Shown here: positions 36,301 to 47,367 of the stretch, piece after piece
Position numbering within the stretch: the stretch's first letter is position 1
How the letters are laid out: every line of letters begins with the position of its first letter
Assembly: GCA_004335635.1 (NCBI GenBank)
Contig: QAXH01005835.1
Location: 1 to 52,698 of the forward strand
Length of the DNA stretch: 52,698 nt
Source: Chloromonas sp. AAM2
Lineage: Eukaryota; Chlorophyta; Chlorophyceae; Chlamydomonadales; Chlamydomonadaceae
Reading direction: 5' to 3'
Notes under the pieces: generated by a model
The model's input: only the letters and a program-made list of their open reading frames with translations
Database searches by the model: none
What the model was told of the DNA's origin: nothing
Made by a program: the position numbers and the translations under genes

Positions 36301-38574
36301 TCCTGCTGCCTGCTTTGATGCTGTCCCTGCTTCTGCTGGTCCTGCTGCCACTGCTGTTGCTGTTCCGGATGTTGACCTTGCTGGCACTCCTGTGGCCGTT
36401 TCTCTTCTTGCGGCCCCTGCCACTGGTCTCGCTGTGCAGCAGTGCCAGCACCAGTGGCAGCCCTGTTAGCACCCATGCCCGCCCATCGCTCCCAACCAGC
36501 CCATGTTAGGACTGTTGACATGAGACGCATGGCTGACAAACCCATTCTGTGTGATACCAATCCATCTCGAGTGCCATCCAGCCCACGTGCTTGAGTAGGC
36601 ATCGGTTCATTTCCTTCTCCAGACCTCTCACTGTCTACTCCCCCATCATCCACGCGCCCCACTGTACTGCCTTTGTATGTATGACCATTAGAATGTGACT
36701 GCCCAACTGCCAGCCCCTCTGTACTGCCCAGTAACCTACGACTGAGTACAGAGCTGATCGGTTGCCTCACTGTCTCCTGTGTGTGGTGCGGTGTCTGGTC
36801 TCCCGCCTCCTGCTGCATGTGATCTGTTGGCCCAAGCCAAGGTGCTAAACGAAAAGACTGCAACGGCAGGATACTGCCAAGGCTTTGTAGCGACCTCAGG
36901 TGGTCTGAGTGTGTTGTGGTGTCTGCTTGGAGGGCAGGGGGAGGCGGTGCGGCCCATTGCCCAGCCGACTGGACATCGGATAAAGTGACCAAGGCGGTGC
37001 CCAGCATGCAAGCCAGAATGCATGCAAGCTTGCGCATGGTGAAGCGTTCTCCCAGCAGTGCCACGGATAGCCCGAAGGTGAAGAGTGAGGAGGTGGATGA
37101 GAGGATGGTGTTGGACGTCACGCTTGTGCGGGCCAGCGAGGCGTTGAATGAATACTGTGCCAGAAACCACAGCGGGGTTGACTGCACACACACAAGCACA
37201 TGCACATGCAGCAGCCCATGTCATGGATACATGAGCATGAGACAGGAGGCATTTCTGCAGGGCATCCGGCAAAGAATTTGTCAATCCAGCAATCAGCAGA
37301 CTGGCTATCATGCATACACCTAGCCATCCAGCATGATCTTCTAACAGTGAAGGCTGTAGAGAAGGAAAAGTGGCAGAATATGAACAGGTAACAGCTGGCT
37401 TCAGCACAAAGCTTTGCATGATGACATGATGGCATGCATTGGTGGCATGCACTGACCCAGACTGCAGCAACCATGGCCTGCCTTTCGTCCGACTGGCGGC
37501 CTGAGACGCTAGGGCTTCTGCCAACAGGCAGTGACCCATCGGCCTTGGCAGCTGCGCCCGCTGATAATGAATCATCCAAGGAGGGAGCATGTGATTCAAC
37601 AACTGAGAGAGCTGCGTAGGGCCTGCATGGCAAGGGAAGCACGTGCGGCCATGCACGCGGGTGAAACAAGTAGCATGGGTAGGAATAGGGTTTGAGCCCG
37701 TGCAAGTTTGTGCATGCGCATGCATCTGGCACAAGCCATGCTTGTGTAGCCAAAATCAGCATGTGCAAGCTTGTCGCGCGCATGTGCACTGCAGTACAAC
37801 CCATGGTTTGTGCTGGAGAAACGCAACATGTGATCGCTGCGTGCATGATGACTTGAAGTTGCATCGCAGTGGGCATGCCAAGTCGTGGCCGAATACCAAG
37901 CTCTGCGTCATGTTTGCACACTGAGCCGAGAAGCCAAAGCTGAAAACCTAACCAAACTGATGGGTGCATGGAAGGTGCATAGTGCATCCATTGACGCATG
38001 ATCAAGAGCAGAGTGCACGAAGCCCCTGGTAGGCGGGTTGCCTTTGTACAGAAAGCACTGGCCTTTATGCTTTGCCTTACCGCCTGGCTGGACTGCGGTA
38101 CGTGTCATTAAACCAGTTCCTGATGTAAATGAATGGTAGGTAAAGCGTGAACAATGTGGTGGCAAGCCAAGTCAGCAGAAATGGGGGGACCTGCAGGGCA
38201 AATCCAGAACCTTGCGCTTTGTACAAAGAGATTTCTTGGGCTGCATCAGGCTGCTGCATGACAGAGCTGCAGCGGAGACGCAATATGTGTCTCAGAGGAG
38301 AGGTGTACTATCCAAGGAGCACGGCGCATGCTTGCTGTCCGAGTGCCTACCTTGGGCGCGACATCGGTGCCCGTTGCACTGACTAGGTATTCGGAAATGA
38401 AAGAGGTGATGATCCAGATGCTGCGCTTGCGCCACACATTGCGATGTCAACTGTCAGGGCAACCCTACCTCAAAACGACCATCAGCGCATATACACTTAC
38501 GTGGCTGTAAGGAAGATGAGCAGCAGTCCAGCGGTCTTCTTACTGAGCGATTGCGCCTGAGTGCTGGACGTCAT
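33346..38574 (-). CDS. SLC35F-type (EamA/DMT) transporter with a long hydrophilic insertion
   Basis: Exons (minus): 38574-38501, 38420-38351, 38190-38102, 37622-37457, 37181-36239, 36011-35819, 35459-35341, 34162-34095, 33810-33346; phases agree and give about 728 aa. Multi-pass membrane protein of the drug/metabolite transporter superfamily, closest in pattern to SLC35F5 and its plant relatives. Markers: FISEYLV in the first helix, PPFLLTWLATTLFTLYLP, LWFLAQYSFNASL followed by TSVTSNTILSSTSSLFTF, LLGERFTMRKLACIL, GDVLVLVSSALYGFYTVVM, VLSDYLWARAVMLIGPTV, and a last helix ending GFVGINLEG. The substrate is unknown. Between the GTALVTLSD helix and the GDVLVLVSS helix lies a Gln/Gly/Ser-rich block of about 240 residues not normal for the family. 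The second exon boundary of exon 4, in a variable loop, is less certain. Confidence 0.85.
34355..35122. repeat. 27-bp minisatellite in SLC35F-like intron 7, interrupted by assembly gap
   Basis: The unit CAGTGCGCTCGCTGTGTCTG plus CCTTCAC is repeated three times at 34355-34435. After the gap come a 15-nt partial unit, six full units to 35110, and a truncated one. Variants are C/T changes. The unit length is a multiple of three and the unit has no stop in several frames, so it makes long false open frames on both strands. Confidence 0.95.
34436..34933. other. Run of 498 N (assembly gap or masking)
   Basis: The gap sits inside the 27-bp minisatellite. Its length equals 18 units plus 12 nt, which is exactly what is needed to stay in register with the partial unit on its right side. 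Confidence 0.98.
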
Positions 38575-39715
38575 ACTCAGCTGCAGTTACATGACCCTCA
38601 GTACACTGCTGGTGCAACCTTGAATTGCCACCAGGTGCAGGTAAAAGCTTCCACCTTGTAAATCTGCTCTTTGGCTTTGGGAGAGGGTGCTACACGAGCA
38701 CAGTACGTATGTCGTTTTCGTCCACAACCCAAAGTGTGATACATGTGTAAGAGATGTGTTGATGCCCAGCTGTTTGGTTATATACCAGTCTCACTTTAGG
38801 TTATGCACCAGGAACCTGCGGCAATCACCCGACAGCACCATTGTATCACACCATCGTATTCATTGCTTGGTATGGTTCTGCCTGTATGGAGCTCAACGCG
38901 GGTCTTCTGCAGTAGTCGACAATGCATTGCGATGATGCTTGTAGCAGCTGCTAACTGCATGAACTTCAACTGAGGGACGGAGAGAAACGCGGCAGTGGAT
39001 TGTCAGTTTTGGTATGGCCTTTCTCGATCAGGCTTTGTGCGTCTGTGCTGCACCTTGCTATTACGCTTGTCTGATGCATTTACCAGGCTCGTCTAATACC
39101 TGCACCATGTTTGCCATACAAGGTCAACCTGTGTTGGGAACTGAACGACACGAGTCAACATCGCACACATACTGCTTCAGTGAGAATGTGAAGGGATGAT
39201 GTCATACCAGGCAGGATGTCATAGAGTGAGAATGTTTAAAGGGATGGTTGAAACCTTGCAGGCTCGTGGTGACCGGTAACACATGGAATTGGCCTCTGAG
39301 GATTGCATACCGGACAAGCTAAACCTCTAGGCTAGGCACTTTCTAACAGAGCTGCTCTGGTAATACTGTCAGCAACATACAATTCGCACGGCTCACCATC
39401 CAAGTTTGCTTGGGAAAGGTTGTTCAAGGCAAGATGCCTACTACACACAGCCCAGTCTAACACAGCCCAGGCTGACTGGCCACAGCAGACCAGGCAGACT
39501 CCTTGCTAGCGTCTTTTGCTAGCAATCAGCCTAGCGCGCTGCCATGCGACACACGCAAGCAGCAGCAAACCCTAGTTGCAACATCATGGAGGCAGTGTGA
39601 AAGCCGCATGGCCACACTTCAAAATGCCGCAGTTTTTGGTTGCCGTGCTTAGCATGTTGGGGCACGTCAACAGTGCGCACAGTTTGCTTTCCCAGCCCCA
39701 AACACTGCACAACGT
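38575..39715. other. Intergenic between SLC35F-like gene and eIF3c
   Basis: About 1.1 kb holding the SLC35F-like promoter and the eIF3c 3' untranslated region, both minus. No coding region or conspicuous repeat is seen apart from a short CACAGCCCAG duplication near 39445-39470. Confidence 0.55.
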
Positions 39716-42700
39716 CTACTCGCGTGTGCGGAACAGCGCCGCCCTTGCTGTGCCCAGGGTCGCCATGCTTGTTTGCTGGCGCGGCTGTTGGTATGTTGAC
39801 CGCATGCCACTGGCATATGTGCCTCCACCAACACCCACAGGGCGGTCGCCTGTGAAGCTTCGTGTGTAGCTGCCGCCGCCGGCCATCCCGCCTTCCCGCC
39901 CGCCCTGGTCTCGGCCCATCCCTCCCGCTGCACGTGGCCGATCGCCCACCCTGCTTGCACCCCCACCCCTCCCGGCGCCCGCATAGCTGCTCCCTCCATA
40001 ACCACCGCCGTAGCCACCACCACCACCGCCACCATAGCCCCCTCCGTAACCACCGCCTCCACCCCTTCCACCGTAACCTTGGTCTCGGTCCCGGTCGCCA
40101 CGCCCTCCGTAACCACCGCCACCGCCCAACAACCCACGGTCCCCACGGCCCCTGCCTCCTCGCCCTGACCCGCGGCCGCCTTGTTGCTCCTCGCCCTCCC
40201 ACTGCCGGTTGCGACCCCTGTTGCCACCACCTGGCCCGTCGTCATCGTTGTCTCGTAGACCGCCCGTGCGGTAAGCCAGGGCGCGCTCATTGAGGTCCAC
40301 AATGACTGCGGCTTTGTCAGCGAATTGCACTGCTAGCTGCTGCATGCGAGACGCGTCCATGCTGTGCATGACGATGGTGCGTGTAGGCTGGTCCCAGCTG
40401 CCGTGCAACTCCTCAGCAATCATCATCTTGCTCACGATGCTGCACACAGCAACCAGCAGAATCAATGTAGTGTGATCACAGTACACAGCCACGCCACTAG
40501 TCAACTAACAAGCAGGGCTGTTTGTTGCTGTCAGCTTACAGACCAATTGTCGGGCCTTGGTCCAGACACCATGACTTCAGAATGCAAGGTTGACTGGATT
40601 GCGGATATTAAGGTCAAGCATGCACACAAGATGCAAGCAGAGAGGTGTGCTCTTGGTATGGCTTGCTGCACTGCTCAGCCAGGTTGTGTTGGTCCCTACC
40701 TGTAGACCCTCTTCTCTGGCAGGTCAAACATGCTGCAGAGCTGATCCAGAGAAAGCGAGTTGTACTGAGGGCTGTAACTGAAGAGGTAGGTGCGCAGCGC
40801 CTCGGCCTGGAGCTTGCCCCGCAGCATGCTGAGCACTTCCTCCTGTTGGCCAAGGCAGACGCGACAGGAGTCGTTAAGTGCATGCCAGGTGAAGGCCACG
40901 AAGTGATGAAGAGGCTATTCAGGGTGTGTGAAACGAGCATACCAGGGCAGGAAACGCATTGCACATGCAGCAAAGTAGCAGCAACTCGGGCATTTGATCA
41001 GAGAGTGGTCGTTGAATCCTTTGGATGGAAGCGTAGGAACAATGGAAGCGCAGGCACAAGATGGTTGCATCACTCACCTTCTGTGGCATGAGGCTCCAGA
41101 CGTTGAGGGAGCACACATATGCATGCGCCTTGCGCCAGTCGCCACGCATGAGCGCTTTGCTGGCCGCCACGACATGGTCACGCACATTCTCTGGCGGGCC
41201 AGCAAACATCTGCATGGCACGGCAAAGTTGGAGCTAATGTAGCTGGCATCAACTTTCGTTGTTTCAGCAAGTCTATGGATTTGGAGCAAAGAAGCTCAAT
41301 TTTGAAGCAGGCTGTGCGACGTCCCTGCCAACATGCATGACCCGGCTAGTCTACTGGAGCTTCAAACAGCCGTTTGCCTATAACAGCTGATAGTTCGAAG
41401 TGCAGCACACAATAACTAGTTATGATGTTTGCTTTGTTGTTCACCGAGCCAGACACCCACCTGTCTGCTGTGCGTGTCCATGATGCGGTGGAAGGATTTG
41501 GAAATGATGCGCTTGCGTGGGTTCAGCGGGTTGGCCGCCATGTTGGGAACCTGCAGGACAGAGCAATGAAGGCATGTCCACAACTTGTAGTGGACAAAAG
41601 AACCCAGGGACCAGTGATTGCTCTGTAACAAATGTGGCCTACAGCCCCTGAATGTGTTCTTGACAGGATGGCGCTCTGCAACCCGGCTTGCCTTGCAAAG
41701 ATGCATGTGTCCCGTTCACTCACCTCCAGGAGCATGGCACAGATGAGGCACACGCTCTCCAGCAGCTCCAGGTTGATGTGCATGTGGAAGGGCATCTGCC
41801 GCCGCTTTTCCATGAGCTCCTGCTCGGGCGTCTTCTCCTGGTAGCGCGCCTGCATGCACAACACGCAGACAAATGATGTGAACACTGTGCAAAGATCATC
41901 TTGTCAGACAGTGGCAGGCTGTTGTGATATCAGTGTCATTGTGGCGTGGGTAACTGCCATTCGTGGTACGTGCATCAGACACCCATGCCAGCATCAGACA
42001 CTCACACAGCCCCACACAGAATCAGCATTCGGGTACTCATCAGGTTTTCAACGTCATCATGCTGTCCTATTCTTGACTGGTGAGCTGACGCTGGCACGTG
42101 CTTCAGTGTCCCTAATCACATGCACTTGGCGGGTTGTCCAATAACTTGTGCGCACCTGGCTGATGCCCTGTGCAAGCAGCTCCTTGATGTGTCCTGAGCC
42201 GTACAGCTCCGCAAGGCAGTTGTGTGCCTCGGTGACGAGGCCGGCACGGAAGCCTGCCAGACCTAACTGGGACAGGGCCCTGTTGTACAGGATCTGAGTG
42301 CTGATGTCCATGTGGCCAATGGAGTCCTGTGCGTGCAAGAATCAATCATTTGAGGTTCAACCATTGCGCGGGCTGCATAAAATGTTGGATACCTCTCCTC
42401 ACCTTGGGAGAGGTATTGAATGCGCCGGAACCATATGTCTTAACCACTTTTCCTTGTTCCCAGATAACATCTCAACCGCTGCCTAAGCCCTGCCCTCTTG
42501 GCAACAGACACGACAGCGGTTCCATCCTGCTACCAACACCAAAGCAAAGCAGTCCACATACCTGCAGGTGGCTCATGAGCAGGAAGTCCCTGCCTCCGTA
42601 GAAGTCTCCGTGTATCGCCTTGTGGTAGATGGAGCAAAGCATGGCACGTGCCTTGGTGCGCTCGTCACCATGCTTGAAGATGGTCGTCACAAAGCCCTGC

Positions 42701-45700
42701 ATGACCTCATGGCAGTTCTCCCCCATAGTGTAGTCAGAGGGCACCTGCAGAAGGATCAGGACAGGCGTGAGTTCAAGAGTAATTGGACAGATGCGAGTCA
42801 GAATGTACAACAAGAACACTGCTTACTGTAACCATCTTGTGAACCTTTCAAGCAGTCCGTTGCTTGCCCTGCATGGTGATTGTACTAGACAAGCAGCATG
42901 TACCGTATTATCCAGCCTTTCCTTGGCAACAGTCCCCACAGAACTTCACGCCAGCTGCCAGCCTGAATTGCTGCAGCCCACAATGTGAGCCACCTGCCAG
43001 CACAAAGCAGGACCCACCTTAACGGTGACCTTGTCCTCCTCCTTGACCTCCTCCTCGTCGTCCCCCGCTGCCGCCGCCTGCTGCTGCTGCAACATGGCCA
43101 GCTTGCGCATGGAGTCATACACGGCCTCGGTTTTGTAGTAGAGATGCTCCACTAGGCGCAGAGTCACCTGCCAAATGCAGTAACATTGTCACATTTCAAA
43201 GACACGCCATGCAATCACTTCCAGGATAGGCGTAAGCCTCAATGTCACTCCATTCTGCCGTTACAACTGACATTCTCTGCTTTTCTTACCCATCCCAGCA
43301 TGCCTGCTTTTACTTCTTGAGCCAATCCCAACATTGGCTGCCTCTGTCTTGTACACAGCCATGTGACAAGCCATGTGACCATGGATGCCCGAGAAGCATC
43401 CCTTCCTTCATGTTGCTGTTGCTAAACATGATGAGGTTCCTCTACAGCTCCTCAGGAATGTGCTCATCCGCTCGCTGTAATTCCTACCACACCCATGCCT
43501 CTCCACTCACCCTAGGCAGGTTTTTCATGTCCCCAATGCGTGTGAGGTAGTCTGCCACCTTGTTGGCCAGCGCCAGGAAGACAGGCTCGTCCTTTAGGCA
43601 CACCACGTACTCATGTGTGTGCGGGTCAATCACTTGGAGGCTCTTGAACATCTCGTCATCAAGACGCTCCACGTAAGCAACCAGGTTGCCCCAAACACGG
43701 ACCTGAACGGATGCATCGACAAGTCATGCTGAGGGTCATTGTTTGTTGCACACGTGATAAGGCGGTGCAAACACGGCAACACATCATGAACTCCCACGAG
43801 AACATACTCACAGCCATGACCTGTTTGCGGTTCTGTCAATACCTGATGCCCAGCGCAGGACCAGCCCAGCCACGCGCATGAAAGCGTGATCAAGGCTGCA
43901 AATTCCTCTGTGACAATTGCCAGCAAAGCAGCAAACCCACCTCAGCGCCCTCTGCTGGCTCCTCTGCACGCTCCTCCGTCATCTCAGCCGTCTCATCGAT
44001 CTGCATGAACCCGATCAACAACTGCCAGTTTGTGCTGCAGACCTGGAGAAGCTGCAAGGCCAAGCATTTGATCACATACGCTGTGTGCTAAGTAGCATCA
44101 CTTCACCAACCACCAAGCTCAAGTACACTTGGCGCTCCGCCTCCATGATGCTATAGAGATGCGATCCCCTTTGGTCATGCCAATGCTTTCCAATCAATGT
44201 ATGCCTGCCTGCCATATGGTAGAATACGTGCATGCCCACCTTGACGTTTGGGTTGTCCTGCAGCAGCTTGAGCATGTCCAGCAGGTTGATGACACACCTA
44301 CGCCACAGGGACGGCTTGAGATACGTGGCCATGGATGGGTTGAGGTCGAACAGGCTGCTGACAAGCTGCGCCTGCACTTCAAAGCGCTGAGCTGCACCAC
44401 GTGCCACTGTGGTGAGGTACTGGAGCATCTCAACCTGCAGCACGGCAAGCCACGCAACAGACTCGTCTGAACACGCTGCCCGCTTGGAAAGCAAACAGTA
44501 CAGCTGCCCTGCATGATGTCCTGGCTACATGTCAGCAGCATGTAACCGTAACAAGTAGTCATTCTCAACAGCATGCCAGACGGCAAGGAAAACCGTGGTA
44601 CTTGCTGTCCCTTGAACTGTACTCCACATTCAGGCAGAACTGACTCCAAGAAAGTCGTTTACCCTGCTACCACATGTGTGAAATGCATGGCTGGCCAGCC
44701 AAAGTCAAACGCATCCCGTCACTGCTGCTGGTGCTGGTGCTGCTGCCTATGCGTACCTGTTCCTGCTTGTCTGTGCCGCGCCTTCCACGTGACATGACAA
44801 TCTCCCTCAGCTTACGGTTGACCATCTCATATGTGATCTCCTTGGGGTCCATGGTCAACAGCTTGTCCTTCTTCTTGGCCTGCTGCTGCACAGGCAAGAC
44901 GCATCACACACATGTGCACTTAGTCCGAGCTCGCATGGCATCACTAGCTGACCGTCAGGCATTTGTAGCCCCCAAAATCCTGGCCACAAAACCTCCAACA
45001 CAATCCACAAAGCACGGGCCGCTGCCTCTTAGCTGCACTGCTGGCTGCAGCTTTCGGTAGCCCTCGCCTGCACCTTCCCTTCCTGCCCTGGCACAGCCGA
45101 TACTGTCGTGCTGTGAATTGCGCTGTCTGGAGCGTGCTGTGCCTGCCTCTCTGCTCACCGCCCCCTTCTCCTCAAAGCCCTCTCCGTCATCCTCATCATC
45201 ACCGCGCTCCTCATCCTCTTCCTCCTCATCTTCTTCCTCCTCTTCAGTGCTCTCTGGGTTCTCCTTAAACTGGGCCATCTGCTCCGCATAGGCGGGTGTG
45301 TGCTTTTTGAGACGCTGGCGCATGGTGTTGAGCGCCTTGGCATTTGTGGGGCTCATCTTCTTCTTGACATCCTTGTTGGCAAGGGTCTCGTTGAGAAAGT
45401 CCTCCAACTCAACCAGCATGCGCACATATGCACGTGGCACAATCACCCCCTGGAACTTCTGGCACTTCTCGAGGCGTTTGTTCAACTCATCAAAGAGAGT
45501 CTGGATGGAGGACCAGTCATTGATCTTCATCTTGTTCTGCAGTTGCAACAACAACCATCAAGAAGTAAGGCACCAAATCCAAGCTGTTGGCAGCTTTGCA
45601 TGCAGCATGCCCATGCTGTGAGGCTGAACCCACCCTGATGTCCTCACAGCAAGCCACAAGGTCCCCAAGTGACTTGTCCTTGGCGCTCTTGACAACGCGG

Positions 45701-46269
45701 CGCTCATCGTCGTCATCTGAGTCGCTAGATCCTCCCCTGTCGAACCTGCGATGCGGCAGTGTCAAGACAATGCAGCTGTTGAATCCCCTTGCACCCAAGC
45801 GTCGAGTCTGCCAGGCCACTCTGCAGAACACCGAGCCCCACGCTCTCCATCCCAGGCTGCATGCAGAGAAACGTCTGGCGCTGGCCGTAGTGGCGGCAGG
45901 CACGTACTTTCCGTGCGTGGGGTCCTCCGAATCAGACGAGCTCGAGTCAGAGCTGGAGCTGTCGCTGCTGCTGCTGTCGCTACCGCTTTCGCTGCTGCCG
46001 CTGCTGCTCGAGTCCTCTCCGGACTCGGATCCGCTTCCCTTCTCCTCGTCCTCCTCATCGCTGCTGGCAGCAGCCCAGAATCGAGAAGCCTGTATACACA
46101 AGCAGGCGACAAGGTGGCAGGTTTCACTTCCCTGACTGCTGTAAAGCAGCCGTCGAGTATAAACCCGATCCGTGGACTTCCAGCAGATGCACGAAGAGCA
46201 ATCAACCAAGCACTGCTGGTGCGCAGCTGCTGGGTGCTCCAGGTAGGCGGGATTCGCAATACTGACCAT
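39716..46269 (-). CDS. EIF3C: Translation initiation factor eIF3 subunit C
   Basis: Core subunit of cytosolic eIF3, which joins the 40S subunit with other initiation factors. Exons (minus): 46269-46267, 46089-45908, 45745-45634, 45536-45159, 44885-44757, 44434-44240, 44000-43941, 43702-43511, 43167-43018, 42744-42562, 42326-42156, 41849-41724, 41550-41461, 41209-41078, 40842-40700, 40439-39716; all phases agree. The first coding exon is the ATG alone, directly before a GTCAGT donor, and exon 2 opens with ASRFW, matching the family's M-SRFW start. Then follow an acidic Ser/Asp-Glu tract, the conserved [58 protein letters not shown], the PCI domain with [19 protein letters not shown] and [16 protein letters not shown], and a Gly/Arg/Tyr-rich RGG tail of about 110 residues. 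Divergent from cpFtsY. Confidence 0.96.
42390..42417. repeat. 10-bp perfect inverted repeat in eIF3c intron 10
   Basis: ATACCTCTCC and GGAGAGGTAT flank an 8-nt spacer in the intron between exons 10 and 11. A hairpin could form in the pre-mRNA. Confidence 0.8.
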
Positions 46270-47367
46270 GTTGGCAAGTGGGGTAGTTCAGATCTCTGAA
46301 GAAATCCGTTCCGCACTGGGTAGGCTGGCAAGGCACCCACTCCCTGCACAACCCAAAGAGTCTGCTGTGCAGTCGTGAAAAGGAAGACCGTAGCGGTTGC
46401 GCTGCAGATTTGGCTTGGTCGGACAACGGACGCACGTGCTAACCACCTGCATGCGAGGACATTCCAGGCAAGGGTGGACCCGATACGAGTCGAGTAGAGT
46501 GACCCATCAAGGGCCGGTGAGCCTATCCAAGTGACCTACAGCTGCTGCATGTCGATACGGACATCATGGGCCGTGTGAGGAAGACGATGTCTACTGAGTC
46601 ACTTGAGCATGGCTGCCCGGAGTTCTCAGCGCAGTGCAGGTACATCAGCCGTGCTGACATGAAGTTAGGGCAGCACGTTAACATGCTCACGCGGTTATGA
46701 ACATGCAGTAAAAATATGTCCATCAAAGCTATTAAAGAGCTGTTCATCGCCTGCCCAGCACACCCTTGTTCCACCACCCTTGCTGGGACACTTCACGGGT
46801 CCGGTCACCTGCCACCTGCCACCTGCCCCATCCTGAAGTATCCCAGCTGAAGTCTCAGGTGTATCTTAAGGCTTATCTGAGGGTAATGTATAACCCTTGT
46901 ATACATTTTGCCTTGCAGGCAGTCCCTGAAAAAGAAGACTTTCACTCATGTCGGAATGCCATCAGTATGTCAAAACCTGTGAAGCTTTTGAACGGTGTGC
47001 ATGTCGAATCGCACGCTGAATCGCACGTTGAGTTGTAGAATTGAATCTGCCTACATGATCAAAGCACGATCAACGAACAGGAGAACAACCTTTCATGTAA
47101 TGCACGAGAGGATTTGGATCAGGGCATCTCTTTGAATTCCACTTCAAATTGGTACAGCCTGGTGCAAAGGTCGACAGTCACTGCCTATGGGCATTGTCCC
47201 AGCAGATGGGCAAGGCATGGTGGTGAACGAAGAAATGCAAGCGTGCGGTTAGCGTGGCGGTTTTAGATCCCGCTGACCTGGATCCAGGCGTGTAAAGTAC
47301 ACGGCAGATTTCGCCTATGCTTGTAGCTACAGCTCTCAAAAGGCACTTGACGCGATAATCTGTCAGA
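46270..47367. promoter_or_regulatory. Divergent intergenic region, eIF3c and cpFtsY
   Basis: About 1.1 kb between the head-to-head start codons of eIF3c (minus) and cpFtsY (plus). Both promoters and any untranslated exons must be here. I see no gene and no clear core promoter motif. Confidence 0.5.

Noticed and set aside
36736..38005. Long minus-strand frames of 295-332 codons
   Set aside because: They run through the introns and other frames of the SLC35F-like gene; the exon chain with matching phases explains the region better.
39531..40302. Arg/Trp-rich and Gly-rich frames opposite or offset to the eIF3c tail
   Set aside because: They are frame shadows of the RGG-encoding repeat.
45587..46299. 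Plus-strand Ser/Leu-rich frames of 182 codons
   Set aside because: These are complements of the acidic and serine-rich eIF3c exon 2.
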